Below, one piece after another: positions 29,657-38,973 of a stretch of 64,000 nucleotides of DNA (position 1 is its first letter; each line of letters opens with the position of its first letter). The DNA lies in assembly GCA_016711125.1 (NCBI GenBank), contig JADJTQ010000013.1, positions 98,664 through 162,663 on the forward strand, written 5' to 3'. The position numbers and the translations under genes are program-made. The notes below the pieces were generated by a model that searched no databases, was not told where the DNA came from, and was given only the letters and a program-made list of their open reading frames with translations. The DNA is from Saprospiraceae bacterium. Lineage in GTDB: Bacteria > Bacteroidota > Bacteroidia > Chitinophagales > Saprospiraceae.

Positions 29657-29812
29657 TTAAAAAGCACCACAAAAATAGAAAAACTTAGCTCTTGCCGGAG
29701 ATGATTCGTTGCTAATAGCCATAGCTTCGAAGATAGAAAGGGCGGATTGATCGATATTGATGAGGGTATCTGGTAGATCTGCGTATTTTCGTGCCTGAAG
29801 TAAGGGTGTCAT
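29657..29812 (-). CDS. Possible small protein of 51 aa
   Basis: Open frame with ATG at 29810-29812 and TAA at 29657-29659, 13 nt before queA on the same strand. It begins MTPLLQARKYADLPDTLINI and continues with DQSALSIFEAMAISNE, which looks like real, partly helical protein rather than a random frame; the end (FFYFCGAF) does not. Its start overlaps the proposed start of the divergent permease. I do not recognise it. It may be a truncated or frame-broken gene, or a chance frame. Confidence 0.3.
   Translation of the reverse strand: MTPLLQARKYADLPDTLINIDQSALSIFEAMAISNESSPARAKFFYFCGAF
29670..29677 (-). promoter_or_regulatory. Putative -7 box of queA
   Basis: TATTTTTG on the minus strand, 26 nt before the ATG at 29643. 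The -33 element is not evident. Confidence 0.35.
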
Positions 29813-31066
29813 GCAGATTATTTTAGAATACTATATGAGAGCTTTGACCAGGCCTTTCATCAATTGAGAGCCAACAAACTACGGAGTTTCCTATCTCTGT
29901 TGGGTATTACCATTGGCATATTCTGCATCATCGCAGTAATGTCAGCGGTCGATTCGTTGGAGGATAATATCAAAGGCAGTTTTGAGCAACTAGGTAATGA
30001 TGTGATCTACATCAGCAAATTGCCCTGGGCTGAAAATCCCAGTCAGTCTTATTGGAAGTACTTTCAACGACCTGCACCCAGCTATGAGGATTACCAGGTG
30101 ATCAAAACGAGGGTTAAGACAGCCGCAGAGGTTTCGCTAATGGTTAGGATAGGAAGCAAGACCGTAAAGTATCGCTCCAATAGTGTAGAAGGTGCCTTTG
30201 TCTTGGCTGCGACCTATGAATATGCAACCATCTTTGCCCTGCAACTGGATCAAGGCAGATACTACACGGCTTATGAATACGAACATGGTAGCGATAAGGT
30301 GATTTTGGGTTATACCATTGCCGAAGAGCTGTTTGGTGCAATCGACCCTATTGGTAAGGATATCAAATTAATGGGACGCACTCTACAAGTCATTGGGATC
30401 TTTGAAAAGTCCGGGAAGTCTTTGATCAATCCAATGGACTATGATGAAACGGTTTTTCTTTCTTACACCTTAGCAAAAAAAATGAGTGATGTCAAGATGC
30501 GGAATAGTCCCATGGGAACTCACCTCAATGTGAAAGCTAACGTAGATTCAAATGTTGATGCCCTTAAGGATGAAGTAACTGGCGTGTTGAGAGCTCACAG
30601 GCGCCTAAAACCAGTAGAAATTGATGACTTTTCAATCAACGAAATATCGGTGATCACTCAATTTCTTGATAAGATCTTTGGAGTATTAAATATTGCAGGT
30701 TGGCTCATTGGTGTATTTGCTATTCTGGTGGGCATGTTTAGCGTTGCCAATATCATGTTTGTAAGCGTAAAGGAGCGCACCAACATTATAGGCATCAAGA
30801 AAGCTCTTGGTGCCAAGCGCTATTTTATCTTATTAGAATTTTTGATAGAAGCCATCGTACTATGTATTTTGGGTGGCTTGATTGGTCTGCTAATCGTCTT
30901 TTTGGTCATGAAAATTTTGACTCAAGTAATCGACTTCGAGCTCTATCTTTCAGTAGGTAACATCGTCTTTGGACTTACACTGAGCATCATCATCGGGGTA
31001 ATCGCCGGTCTGATACCAGCTAATCAGGCATCTAAACTTGATCCCGTTGAGGCTATGCGAAGATGA
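29811..31066 (+). CDS. MacB/FtsX-type ABC transporter permease, frame break at the start
   Basis: About 418 aa. Seen: a first membrane helix after LRANKLRSFLSLLGITIGIF, a large periplasmic MacB-type domain (residues about 55-270; for example DQGRYYTAYEYE, VILGYTIAEELFG, IGVFEKSG-like IGIFEKSGKS), then three C-terminal helices with the FtsX motif VGMFSVANIMFVSVKERTNI-GIKKALGA and a final PANQASKLDPVEAMRR. The frame with LRANK has no start codon nearby; ATG 29811 (MQIILEYY) joins it (YESFDQAFHQ-LRANK) if one base is restored near 29832, so I take that start. The ATPase partner is not adjacent. The role may be export of a lipoprotein or peptide; the substrate is unknown. Confidence 0.85.
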
Positions 31067-31580
31067 AGACATAGACCAATCAAGGCAAAACCGTAAAAGG
31101 TAATCATGTTCACCGAAAACCAATATCTCAGCTCACCTTAAAGGACCGAAAGAAAAATGAATGGACTTACGGGATGTAGTTCCGACAGTAGAAATATGTG
31201 GTGGCCTTGGATCCTGGCAAGCATTAGGGTCTGGTTGTGCAAGAGCCTTGAGATATTTGAATGAGCTTGCCTCAATACGATTGGGAACACCTATTTTGCG
31301 AAGGCAACCACCAATAAGTGTGTTTCGGTATGGGAGGAGCTGCAATACAAGTACTTGCCACTGAATTTCTCGATGCTCTATACCGGTGGTGGTCATAATG
31401 AAAATATTTTCGATGCGGCGAGTATGACTGCCGGTAAGCAGTGATCCAAAGGGAAGAACCTCATAATTACAAATTTTGTGCAGTATTAGATTGGGGTTTC
31501 CTATCTAAATTAAAATAGAAGTCAATTGAAATAATTCGTATTCAGTATTGTCGTTTTAAATACATGTAAATATATGTTGA
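31067..31580 (+). other. 514-nt stretch with no intact gene; possible decayed coding remnant
   Basis: No open frame here resembles a known family. From about 31290 to 31442 one plus-strand frame reads protein-like (TTNKCVSVWEELQYKYLP, then LYTGGGHNENIFDAAS) and ends in TGA, but its upstream part is broken by stops in every frame. It may be the 3' end of a gene destroyed by deletions or by several sequence errors. I do not recognise the family. Confidence 0.3.
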
Positions 31581-32018
31581 ATGCGATTTGAAACGATGAT
31601 TGCTCTTATAGGGTTAATGTCCCTTGGCTGTGCCAAAGACAAAATATCTGATCATGAAATGATGTGGAATTGCCACAGCTCTAAGATGTGGGATATTCCC
31701 ACTACTAAATCAGAATTATTGGGAGTTTGGCAGTGGCAAAAAACAGATTGCTCTGTACTTTCATCCCCTATTGAGAACAATAAATATGGTACGCTGGAAA
31801 TTTTAGAGAATGGTTCAATTTTCTTGAGAACCAATGATAATTCAATAAACTATGAGGGTTTATGGGACGTGGTTTCCCCTACGTCGTCTCAGCTGTATGA
31901 AATTAAAGTCGACCCAGAGTTTTCGCCATTAAAAGGATATATATTGATATGCCAAGAAAGACTAGAGTTAAATCTTAGTCATTCAAATGGTTGTGATAAA
32001 TATTTCACAAAAAACTAG
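31581..32018 (+). CDS. Small lipoprotein of unknown function
   Basis: 145 aa. Seen: a short signal with lipobox LMSLGC, so Cys17 would be lipidated. The mature part contains LLGVWQWQKTDCSVLSSP, LEILENGSIFLRTNDN and LWDVVSPTSSQLYEI, the pattern of lipocalin-like or META-like small envelope proteins in which a LxGxWxW start opens a beta-barrel. This fold assignment is inference. AT-rich, isolated, flanked by weakly coding sequence. Confidence 0.6.
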   Translation: MRFETMIALIGLMSLGCAKDKISDHEMMWNCHSSKMWDIPTTKSELLGVWQWQKTDCSVLSSPIENNKYGTLEILENGSIFLRTNDNSINYEGLWDVVSPTSSQLYEIKVDPEFSPLKGYILICQERLELNLSHSNGCDKYFTKN

Positions 32019-32374
32019 AAAAAAATAAAATTATTGACATAGTCCTTTTTCACCCAATATCGTTCCCCAATTTTGGATTGGTGAACAATAGGGTCAAAGT
32101 TAGATAGATCTGTCTTTATATTTTTATGGAAGAAAAATCCTTTATAACCTAAATCAAGACATTTTTTTGAGCACGGCAAGACTTGGGCACCAAAGTATAG
32201 GTACGAGGGGAGCCATCAATGAAAATAGTCAATCTATATGTTGATTTGAGCGTATGGATTTGAAATAAAGCCCGCAAGATTTCCCTCAATTTCTATCTGG
32301 GCGAGCAGGCTCAGTTCAGTCATTGAGTAATTTTTGAAAGGATTCGCTAATCGGTCCTTCTTTTGTTTCAGACC
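32015..32374 (-). pseudogene. Decayed or frame-broken small gene
   Basis: On the minus strand three protein-like stretches follow one another in different frames: TKEGPISESFQKLLND, MTELSLLAQIEIEGNLAGF, and a longer one ending at a TAG at 32015-32017 (KKCLDLGYKGFFFHKN, NFDPIVHQSKIGERYWVKKD). The last has a clear codon-like composition for about 60 residues. The stop overlaps that of the convergent lipoprotein. It could be one short gene with two or three indels. The family is not recognised. Confidence 0.35.
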
Positions 32375-32710
32375 TTAATTTCCCCAAATTTTTGCAATGA
32401 ATCTTGCATTGGCAAAATTTTCACCATTGACCTCCTGTATGTTTCCAATTCCACCTAGACCACCTATAAAGTTACATCGATCATCATAAACTACTGAGCC
32501 TCTATCTGCACCGCAACTACCAGAGAAAAAAGTAAAGACGGTCTTATTCTGAAATTCGTATTCACTAACTTCTGCCCCTGTATCACAGGTGCTATCTGTC
32601 TTGGCATATTCCTTAATTTTCGATTCAATGCAATCAGGTACATCGCGAAGGATCTCCACTTTTGTACAAGAAAACAACAGGGCGACCGAGATTAATAGAT
32701 AACTTTTCAT
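32375..32710 (-). CDS. Small lipoprotein, DUF6970-like
   Basis: 111 aa from the ATG at 32710 (MKSYLLISVALLFSC), which gives a classic signal with lipobox LLFSC; an in-frame ATG at 32731 would add seven residues. The mature part has DCIESKIKEY, TCDTGAEVSEYEFQNKTVF, SGSCGADRGSVVYDDRC and the ending ANARFIAKIWGN. I associate this pattern with the DUF6970 lipoprotein family of Bacteroidota, from memory and with moderate certainty. Six Cys remain after the lipobox Cys, which suggests disulfides in the envelope. Role unknown. Confidence 0.6.
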   Translation of the reverse strand: MKSYLLISVALLFSCTKVEILRDVPDCIESKIKEYAKTDSTCDTGAEVSEYEFQNKTVFTFFSGSCGADRGSVVYDDRCNFIGGLGGIGNIQEVNGENFANARFIAKIWGN

Positions 32711-33135
32711 CACCATAATGATTTTGTACATTGACTGCTATATAAGCAGCACTGTGGCGCCACCTATAACCGCAATTACAAATAAAGTATTGTTAGTAAT
32801 AGCATGACCAGGTCACACTAGAAACGTTCAAATACTTATTTCCGCTTCTATGAAAGGTGTAACTCACAAACCATGAAATAGTGGCACGGTGGCTCCTAAC
32901 ACTCTATATTGGGCAGGAATTAAGTGCAAATGGACGAGGAGGGTCCAGTAATATTGATGCGGAACTGTTTCCGAACATATCAGCAAAAGACTCATCCAAA
33001 ATTCAGGATGCCCACTCATAGTTAAGTCGGGAAGTGTGCATCAACACCAAAGGAAAAACTGGTGACCAACTATGTTGATTCTGTCAGTCAGCCCCGGCAG
33101 AGAAGTTTTCAATACGTAGAATGTAGTAAGGCGAC
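32711..33135. other. Intergenic stretch without recognisable content
   Basis: About 425 nt between the lipoprotein start and the rplT stop. No open frame above about 40 codons, no tRNA, and no convincing terminator. GTGGCGCCAC near 32753-32762 is a perfect 10-bp palindrome of unknown meaning. Confidence 0.4.
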
Positions 33136-33480
33136 TTACTTGACGTGATTAATCACAGCCGCAAATGATTCGGGGTGATTAAGAGCCAAGTCAGCCAGTA
33201 CCTTCCGGTTCAGATTAACATCTTTTTCTGCAAGTAAATGGATAAGTCTGGAGTATGATAGTCCATGTACCCGGGCACCTGCATTGATTCTGGCAATCCA
33301 TAATCTACGAAATGATCTTTTCTTATTACGGCGATCTCTAAAAGCGTGAGTCCAACCTTTTTCGACGGCATTTTTAGCAACGGTATAGACTTTGGAGCGA
33401 GCGCCAAAATAACCACGGGCTACACTTAAAATCTTCTTCCTTCTTCTTCTGGATGCTACAGCGTTAACTGATCTAGACAT
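33136..33480 (-). CDS. rplT: 50S ribosomal protein L20
   Basis: 114 aa, an early 23S rRNA-binding assembly protein. Seen: MSRSVNAVASRRRRKKIL, the aromatic-basic GYFGARSKVYTVAKNAVEKG, RDRRNKKRSFRRLWI and INAGARVHGLSYSRL. It follows rpmI by 90 nt in the order infC-rpmI-rplT, universal in bacteria. Confidence 0.97.
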   Translation of the reverse strand: MSRSVNAVASRRRRKKILSVARGYFGARSKVYTVAKNAVEKGWTHAFRDRRNKKRSFRRLWIARINAGARVHGLSYSRLIHLLAEKDVNLNRKVLADLALNHPESFAAVINHVK

Positions 33481-33570
33481 GTTTTTTGTTGTTTATAGAG
33501 TACAGGGATTCAGATTATCATGAATACTTAGGGCCTGTAGCTCTTGATTAGGTAATTTTTATTCAGCCAG

Positions 33571-33765
33571 TTACAGACACAAAAGTCGTTTAATCCTGGA
33601 ATGATCTGCATCACTTACAAGTGCTGATGATACGAGTCGGGTCTTGGCCTTCTTACTCTTATTACGCATCATGTGCGAAGTATAGGCCTGAAACCTCTTG
33701 ATCTTACCAGTACCAGTGACTCTAAATCGTTTTTTTGCACTGGAATGTGTTTTCATCTTAGGCAT
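33571..33765 (-). CDS. rpmI: 50S ribosomal protein L35
   Basis: 64 aa. Seen: MPKMKTHSSAKKRFRVTGTG, KIKRFQAYTSHM and KKAKTRLVSSALVSDAD. The true start is the ATG at 33765; an in-frame extension to 33822 would add 19 hydrophobic residues foreign to L35. It lies 101 nt after infC. Confidence 0.95.
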   Translation of the reverse strand: MPKMKTHSSAKKRFRVTGTGKIKRFQAYTSHMMRNKSKKAKTRLVSSALVSDADHSRIKRLLCL

Positions 33766-33866
33766 ATCAATACAAATTTTACCCTCCCTTGTCAGAAGGT
33801 GTGCAAAGGTAAAAAAAGCCATGGAAAATCCAAGACTTCATTTTGGTAAACTTATTTCTTTAAATG

Positions 33867-34448
33867 CTACTTGCGCTTCTTAGGTGAGACGATCACTGAC
33901 ATTCTACGGCCTTCCAATTTTGGAAGCTCTTCAGCGCTGCCAAACTCCTCGAGTTCTTTAAGAAATCTCAGGAGTAATAACTCCCCCCGGTCTTTAAAGA
34001 CGATAGCTCTTCCTCTGAATTGTACAAAGGCTCGTACTTTAGCGCCCTCCTCCAAAAACTTCATAGCATGCTTCAGCTTAAAATCAAAATCATGCTCGTC
34101 GGTATTCGGACCAAAACGAATCTCCTTAATAACTGTTTTTACCGTTTTGGCTTTGATCTCCTTATCCTTCTTCTTTTTATCGTAGATGAATTTACGGTAA
34201 TCGATGATCTTGCAAACGGGCGGGTCGGCCGTAGGAGAAATTTCTACCAGGTCAAGCCCCATTTCTCTGGCCCAATCTAATGCTACCCGGGTCCGATAGA
34301 CCCCCGTTTCTATGTTTTGGCCAATGGTGCCACTTATTTCCTCAAAATTATCTCCGACTAATCTGACTTCTGGAACATGGATTGCTCCATTAGTGCGGAA
34401 TGTAAAGTTGTCAGATTTAGATGAGCTTGATCTTTGTCTTTTATTCAA
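33867..34448 (-). CDS. infC: Translation initiation factor IF-3, non-ATG start
   Basis: 193 aa. Prevents premature subunit joining and proofreads the start codon. Seen: N-terminal domain with VRLVGDNFEEISG, ALDWAREMGLDLVEISPTAD and VCKIIDYRKF; a Lys-rich linker (DKKKKDKEIKAKTVK); and the C-terminal domain KEIRFGPNTDEHDF, AMKFLEEGAKVRAFVQFRGR. No ATG is available in frame at the N-terminus: the first in-frame Met codon is inside AREMGLDL. TTG at 34448 is the best start, giving MNKRQRSS. Rare start codons in infC let IF-3 repress its own translation in E. coli (AUU), so similar autocontrol is plausible here. Confidence 0.95.
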   Translation of the reverse strand: MNKRQRSSSSKSDNFTFRTNGAIHVPEVRLVGDNFEEISGTIGQNIETGVYRTRVALDWAREMGLDLVEISPTADPPVCKIIDYRKFIYDKKKKDKEIKAKTVKTVIKEIRFGPNTDEHDFDFKLKHAMKFLEEGAKVRAFVQFRGRAIVFKDRGELLLLRFLKELEEFGSAEELPKLEGRRMSVIVSPKKRK

Positions 34449-34483
34449 ATGCTTATACTTTAGTTAAAAACTGATTGCGAACC

Positions 34484-34491
34484 CAAAAATA
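34484..34491 (-). promoter_or_regulatory. Putative -7 box of infC-rpmI-rplT
   Basis: TATTTTTG on the minus strand, 35 nt before the TTG start at 34448 and 88 nt after the clpC stop. No TTG at 19 nt spacing; the nearest is 23 nt away. Moderate call. Confidence 0.35.
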
Positions 34492-34579
34492 TACAAAATA
34501 TGATCCAGTTTACTCAATTTATCGGCTTGTCAAGAAAACAAACCAGATTTGGGTATTATTGAGCCTAATCCTAACCGCA

Positions 34580-37133
34580 CTATTTGATATCTGATTCTAC
34601 CTTCTTCGCAATAATGTCTAATCCCTCTTTGTCCTCTTTGAGGACTGCCTCAAGTTTTGCGCCCTCCGGTGGTGTTTCATTCAGAATGTATTCAGCCAAT
34701 GGATCTTCAATGTATTTTTGAATAGCTCTATGTAGAGGTCTCGCTCCAAATTGTGGATCAAAACCTTTTTCAGCGACAAAATCCTTGGCATCTTCGGAGA
34801 GACTCAGCAGATAGCCCATGCCTTCCAGCCTTTTGTAAAGTTCTTTAAGTGAAATATCAATGATCTGAAGGATATGCTCCTTGTCAAGGCTATTAAAAAT
34901 GACTACATCATCTATCCGGTTAAGGAACTCTGGCGAAAAGTACGTTTCAGTGCATTATGAATCACACTTTTCGAATGTTGCTCAGCACTTTCCTGTCGTG
35001 ATTTCGTCGCAAATCCAACGCCTTGTCCAAAATCTTTCAGCTGCCGCACCCAATGTTGGATGTCATAATAATGAGTGCATTTTTGAAGTCGACTTTTCGG
35101 CCCAATCCATCAGTTAGTTGGCCGTCATCAAGTACCTGTAAAAGAATATTGTAAACGTCCGGGTGGGCTTTTTCGATTTCGTCCAGGAGAATAACCGAAT
35201 AAGGCTTCCTTCTCACCTTTTCAGTTAGCTGCCCACCTTCTTCATAACCCACATAGCCGGGAGGCGCACCTATTAATCTGCTCACGCTAAATTTTTCCAT
35301 ATACTCACTCATGTCCAATCTGACAAGAGCATCTTCTGAGTCAAACATATATCGGGCAAGGGCTTTGGCCAATTCTGTTTTACCTACTCCCGTAGGACCG
35401 AGAAAAATGAATGAGCCAATCGGCCGGGTTGGGTCCTTTAGACCTACTCGGTTTCGTTGGATGGCTTTAGTCACCTTCTCAATAGCTTCATTTTGGCCGA
35501 TAATAGCTTTGGTCAGATCACCGGTCATGTGCACCAGCTTCTTACTCTCGCTTTGAGCTACCCGCGACACCGGTATCCCGGTCATCATCGAAACTACTTC
35601 GGCAATGTCCTCTTCGCTGACTGGAAATCTCTTCGTCTTTGAGTCCTCCTCCCAGTTAATCTTTGATTCCTCCAATTGCCTGACTAGTCGAGATTCCTGA
35701 TCTCTCAGGTCAGCGGCCTTTTCATATTGCTGGTTTTTGACGGCTTGATTTTTATTCTCCTTTAGTTCTTCTATTTTTCTCAAGCTCCTCAATGTGTTTG
35801 GGCACATGAATGTTTTTTAAATGCACCCTGGCACCCACCTCATCCAATACGTCAATCGCTTTGTCAGGTAAAAAGCGGTCAGTCACATACCGGTCTGAAA
35901 GCTTTACGCACGCTTTGATTGCTTCTTCACTATAGTCAACATTATGGAAATCTTCATATTTAGGAGCAATGTTTTTCAAGATGTGAATGGTTTCTTCAGC
36001 CGACGGCGGATCTACCATCACTTTTTGAAAACGGCGGTCTAGAGCGCCATCTTTTTCGATGTACTGTCGATATTCATCTAAGGTTGAAGCACCGATGCAC
36101 TGCAATTCACCTCTCGCCAATGCAGGTTTAAAAATGTTAGATGCATCCAATGAACCCGTGGCACCGCCGGCTCCAACAATGGTGTGTATCTCATCGATAA
36201 AGAGTATCACGTCACGAGATTTTTCCAGCTCGTTCATTATCGCTTTCATCCGTTCCTCAAACTGGCCCCGGTATTTGGTACCAGCTACAAGTGCTGCCAA
36301 GTCAAGCATGACAATTCGTTTACCGAAAAGGGTGCGTGACACTTTGCGCTGATTGATACGAATAGCCAATCCCTCGACAATTGCGGTTTTACCCACGCCA
36401 GGTTCACCAATCAGGATTGGATTATTTTTCTTTCTCCGGCTCAATATCTGAGACACGCGTTCTATTTCATTTTCTCTTCCAATGATCGGATCAGGCTTAC
36501 TCTCTTCGGCTAATTTGGTGATATCCCTACCAAAGTTGTCAAGAACAGGGTTCTGGATTTGGTATTGCCCTTTCTTTGGTAACGGCTGGCCCCTGGCTCG
36601 TCTTCGAGCGGCATATCCGGGTCAGAAGCAGATTGCGAATAGATATCCTGATCAAATTCGTCCTTTTCTTCGATCAGGTAGTAAAGTTCATTTTTATAGG
36701 TATCGTAATCAATATCAAACTGGCTGAGAATCTTCGAAGCCCGGTTGTCTTTATGTTTTAAGATGGATAACATAAGGTGCTCAGGATTGACCTCATCATT
36801 CTTAAGTACCTTGGCCTCCAACAGAGAGACCTTCAGAACCTTGGCAGCGTGTTTATCAAGTCGCTCTTCAATAAGTTTTCGATCGGCATCCTGATCTGGT
36901 GCAAAGTCTTCCGCTTTGCTTCTTTTGCTATCAACTGCCTTTTCGGTAAATTCTTTAATTTCAGTGATGTCTACATCTAAAGATTCAAGGACCTTATTCG
37001 CAAGGTAGTCTCTACCTTGCAGGATACCTAAAAGCAAATGTTCTGTACCCACAAAATCATTGCCTAACCTCAATGCCTCATTTCGGCTGGCTCTGATGAT
37101 GTCTTTGATTTCTGGTGAGAACCGATTATTCAT
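34580..37133 (-). CDS. clpC: ATP-dependent Clp protease ATPase subunit ClpC, several frame breaks
   Basis: About 852 aa when rejoined; AAA+ unfoldase feeding ClpP. Seen: the Clp N-domain pair (IIRASRNEALRLGNDFVGTE; EVNPEHLMLSILKHKDN), NBD1 with IGEPGVGKTAIVEGLA and FIDEIHTIVGAGG, the coiled-coil middle (NQQYEKAADLRDQES, a UVR-like motif), NBD2 with LGPTGVGKTELAKALA and GAPPGYVGYEEGGQLTE, and FSPEFLNRIDDVVIF. I choose the ATG at 37133 (MNNRFSPEIKDI). Frame breaks: about 36566, about 35770, about 35050 (GGGG read as GGG before VRQLKDFG) and about 34943 (five T read as four before SPEFLNR). The regular loss of one homopolymer base argues for sequence error. Confidence 0.93.
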
Positions 37134-37507
37134 ATGTGCTAAGACTTTGTAAAACAATAATACTATTAATTACACGAAGTAACAATACGTTTTGGCTATC
37201 AATTAAATATGCAGGAAAATCATGCCATACTCTAGACAGCTGTAATTTTGTCTTTGAAGGGACAATTCCCATCTTACATACTATAGACGTATGTACCGAT
37301 TATTAGTTCGGATTTTAATACTTTGATAACATAACGCCAAGTAGCAGAACTTGGTTGTCGGTCTGAATAAAATTGCTACATTATGCCATAATTCCGGGTA
37401 TTATTGCTCATCAATTGGTCGCCAAATTGCCAGTGTAACGAAATACCACAATTTTAAGGCGTGTTTTTCCTATTCTTTGTACCTTCGGGGCCGCGAAAAT
37501 ATAAGTA
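37134..37507. other. Divergent intergenic region clpC / STAS gene
   Basis: About 370 nt containing the start regions of clpC (minus) and the STAS gene (plus). ATTCTTTG at about 37474-37481, roughly 27 nt before the STAS ATG, is an imperfect -7-like box. I find no CIRCE-type inverted repeat and no RNA gene. Confidence 0.35.
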
Positions 37508-37879
37508 ATGAAGTATTCGATAGATAAACAAGACCGGTATGCCATAATGACACTTGATGTTGAGAATCTCAACTCAATCGTGGCACCTGATCTCAAGTCA
37601 GAATTTGTGATTTTTCGAAATGAGGGTATACCGAACTTTATCTTAAATCTTTCTAATGTAAAGTACGTTGATTCTTCAGGACTTAGTGCCATCCTGACCG
37701 GTAATCGGCTGTGGAAAGGGGCGGGCACATTCATCCTTACCGGTGTGGAGCATACCGCGGTAAAGAAGCTTATCGAGATATCCAGACTAGATACCATTTT
37801 ACAAGTCATTCCCACTGTTAGTGAGGCAGTTGACTACATCTACATGGAACAGCTTGAAAATGAACTCGAAGAAGAATAG
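37508..37879 (+). CDS. STAS-domain protein (anti-anti-sigma-factor type)
   Basis: 123 aa, one STAS domain. Seen: LNSIVAPDLKSEF, ILNLSNVKYVDSSGLSAIL (the signature around Asp55-Ser56-Ser57-Gly58, where one Ser is phosphorylated in SpoIIAA-like proteins), GAGTFILTG and an acidic tail ELENELEEE. In this family the protein binds a Ser kinase/anti-sigma partner, none of which is in the window. rnz follows after only 3 nt; this pairing is recurrent in Bacteroidota, from memory. Confidence 0.88.
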   Translation: MKYSIDKQDRYAIMTLDVENLNSIVAPDLKSEFVIFRNEGIPNFILNLSNVKYVDSSGLSAILTGNRLWKGAGTFILTGVEHTAVKKLIEISRLDTILQVIPTVSEAVDYIYMEQLENELEEE

Positions 37880-37882
37880 CAG

Positions 37883-38818
37883 ATGGGCTGGAGCCTACAT
37901 ATCCTGGGCACCAACGCAGCAGTTCCTCTCTTAGATCGCCATCCTAGTGCACAGGCGCTACAGACTCCCGATGAAATTTTTTTGATCGATTGTGGTGAAG
38001 CCACTCAAACCCGCCTGACGGAGTATCATATAAAACGCTCCCGTATCAACCATATATTTATCAGCCACCTGCATGGCGATCATATCTTTGGTTTACCTGG
38101 TCTGATCACCTCATACAATCTTTTTGGAAGAAAAGAGCCAATCCATATTTATGGACCTCCCGGTCTACGCCATTATGTCGAGACTATTAATGAAATAACC
38201 GGAATTCACCTTCATTTTGATCTGACTATCAAGGAGCATCGGGCAGACATAAGCAAGAAGATTCTTGAAACTAAAAATATCATGGTTTACACGTTGCCAC
38301 TCAATCACCGGGTGCCAACCACTGGTTATCTCTTTAGGGAGAAGGTAGCCAAGCGAAGGATCGATTCCGAAGCGGTAGCCAAATATGCTATACCTTACGT
38401 TGAGATGTCGTCGATCAAAGATGGCAATGATTGGCAAAAGCCAGATGGCAATATGATACCCAATGAGTCACTGACCTTACCTGGCAGGCAAGCACTATCA
38501 TTTGCATATTGTTCTGATACGCGCTATGAACCAGCCATTATACCCCGGATTCGCAATGTACATTTGCTCTATCATGAGGCTACATTTGGCCAAGATCTTG
38601 CCGAGGAAGCTCATTTGCGTGGCCACAGTACCAGCATCGAAGCGGCACAAATTGCGCAGGCGGCAAATGTAAATCAATTGGTCATTGGCCATTTTAGTGC
38701 ACGGTATAAGGACCGTTCAGCACTACTTTTGGAGGCTCAGAGCCACTTTCTTAACACGATCCTCGCAAAAGAAGGATTAGTCATACCGATCGATAACCCG
38801 GGTGAGCTACATATTTAA
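37883..38818 (+). CDS. rnz: Ribonuclease Z
   Basis: 311 aa, metallo-beta-lactamase-fold endonuclease that trims the 3' end of tRNA precursors. Seen: the zinc motif HLHGDH at residues 62-67, ATQTRLTEY, GPPGLRHYV, the exosite-region HRVPTTGYLF, YCSDTRYEP, YHEATFGQDL and HLRGHST. All ligands appear present. The need for Rnz fits the tRNA-Lys gene at 41221, which has no encoded CCA. It is co-transcribed with the STAS gene (3-nt gap). Confidence 0.95.
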   Translation: MGWSLHILGTNAAVPLLDRHPSAQALQTPDEIFLIDCGEATQTRLTEYHIKRSRINHIFISHLHGDHIFGLPGLITSYNLFGRKEPIHIYGPPGLRHYVETINEITGIHLHFDLTIKEHRADISKKILETKNIMVYTLPLNHRVPTTGYLFREKVAKRRIDSEAVAKYAIPYVEMSSIKDGNDWQKPDGNMIPNESLTLPGRQALSFAYCSDTRYEPAIIPRIRNVHLLYHEATFGQDLAEEAHLRGHSTSIEAAQIAQAANVNQLVIGHFSARYKDRSALLLEAQSHFLNTILAKEGLVIPIDNPGELHI

Positions 38819-38923
38819 TTATTTAAATATAACGCAGCAATATCTTACGTAAATTCTGAGAAACAATTATTTACGAATAACTACTTATGTACATGTAAAA
38901 TGTAAGGCCTAAAGTGGCAAAGT

Positions 38924-38939
38924 CTTTGGTTTGCCAAAG
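38924..38939 (+). other. Short perfect hairpin between rnz and the protease gene
   Basis: CTTTGG-TTTG-CCAAAG, six pairs with a four-base loop, 106 nt after the rnz stop and 35 nt before the protease ATG. There is no T tract, so it is not a standard terminator; it may act in the leader of the protease mRNA. Confidence 0.35.
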
Positions 38940-38973
38940 CTGAGATTAATTGATAACCAGCAAATTGCAGACC

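Noticed and set aside
31133..31396. 87-codon minus-strand open frame
   Set aside because: Its composition does not look like protein and the plus strand is at least as coding-like; no start context or neighbour supports it.
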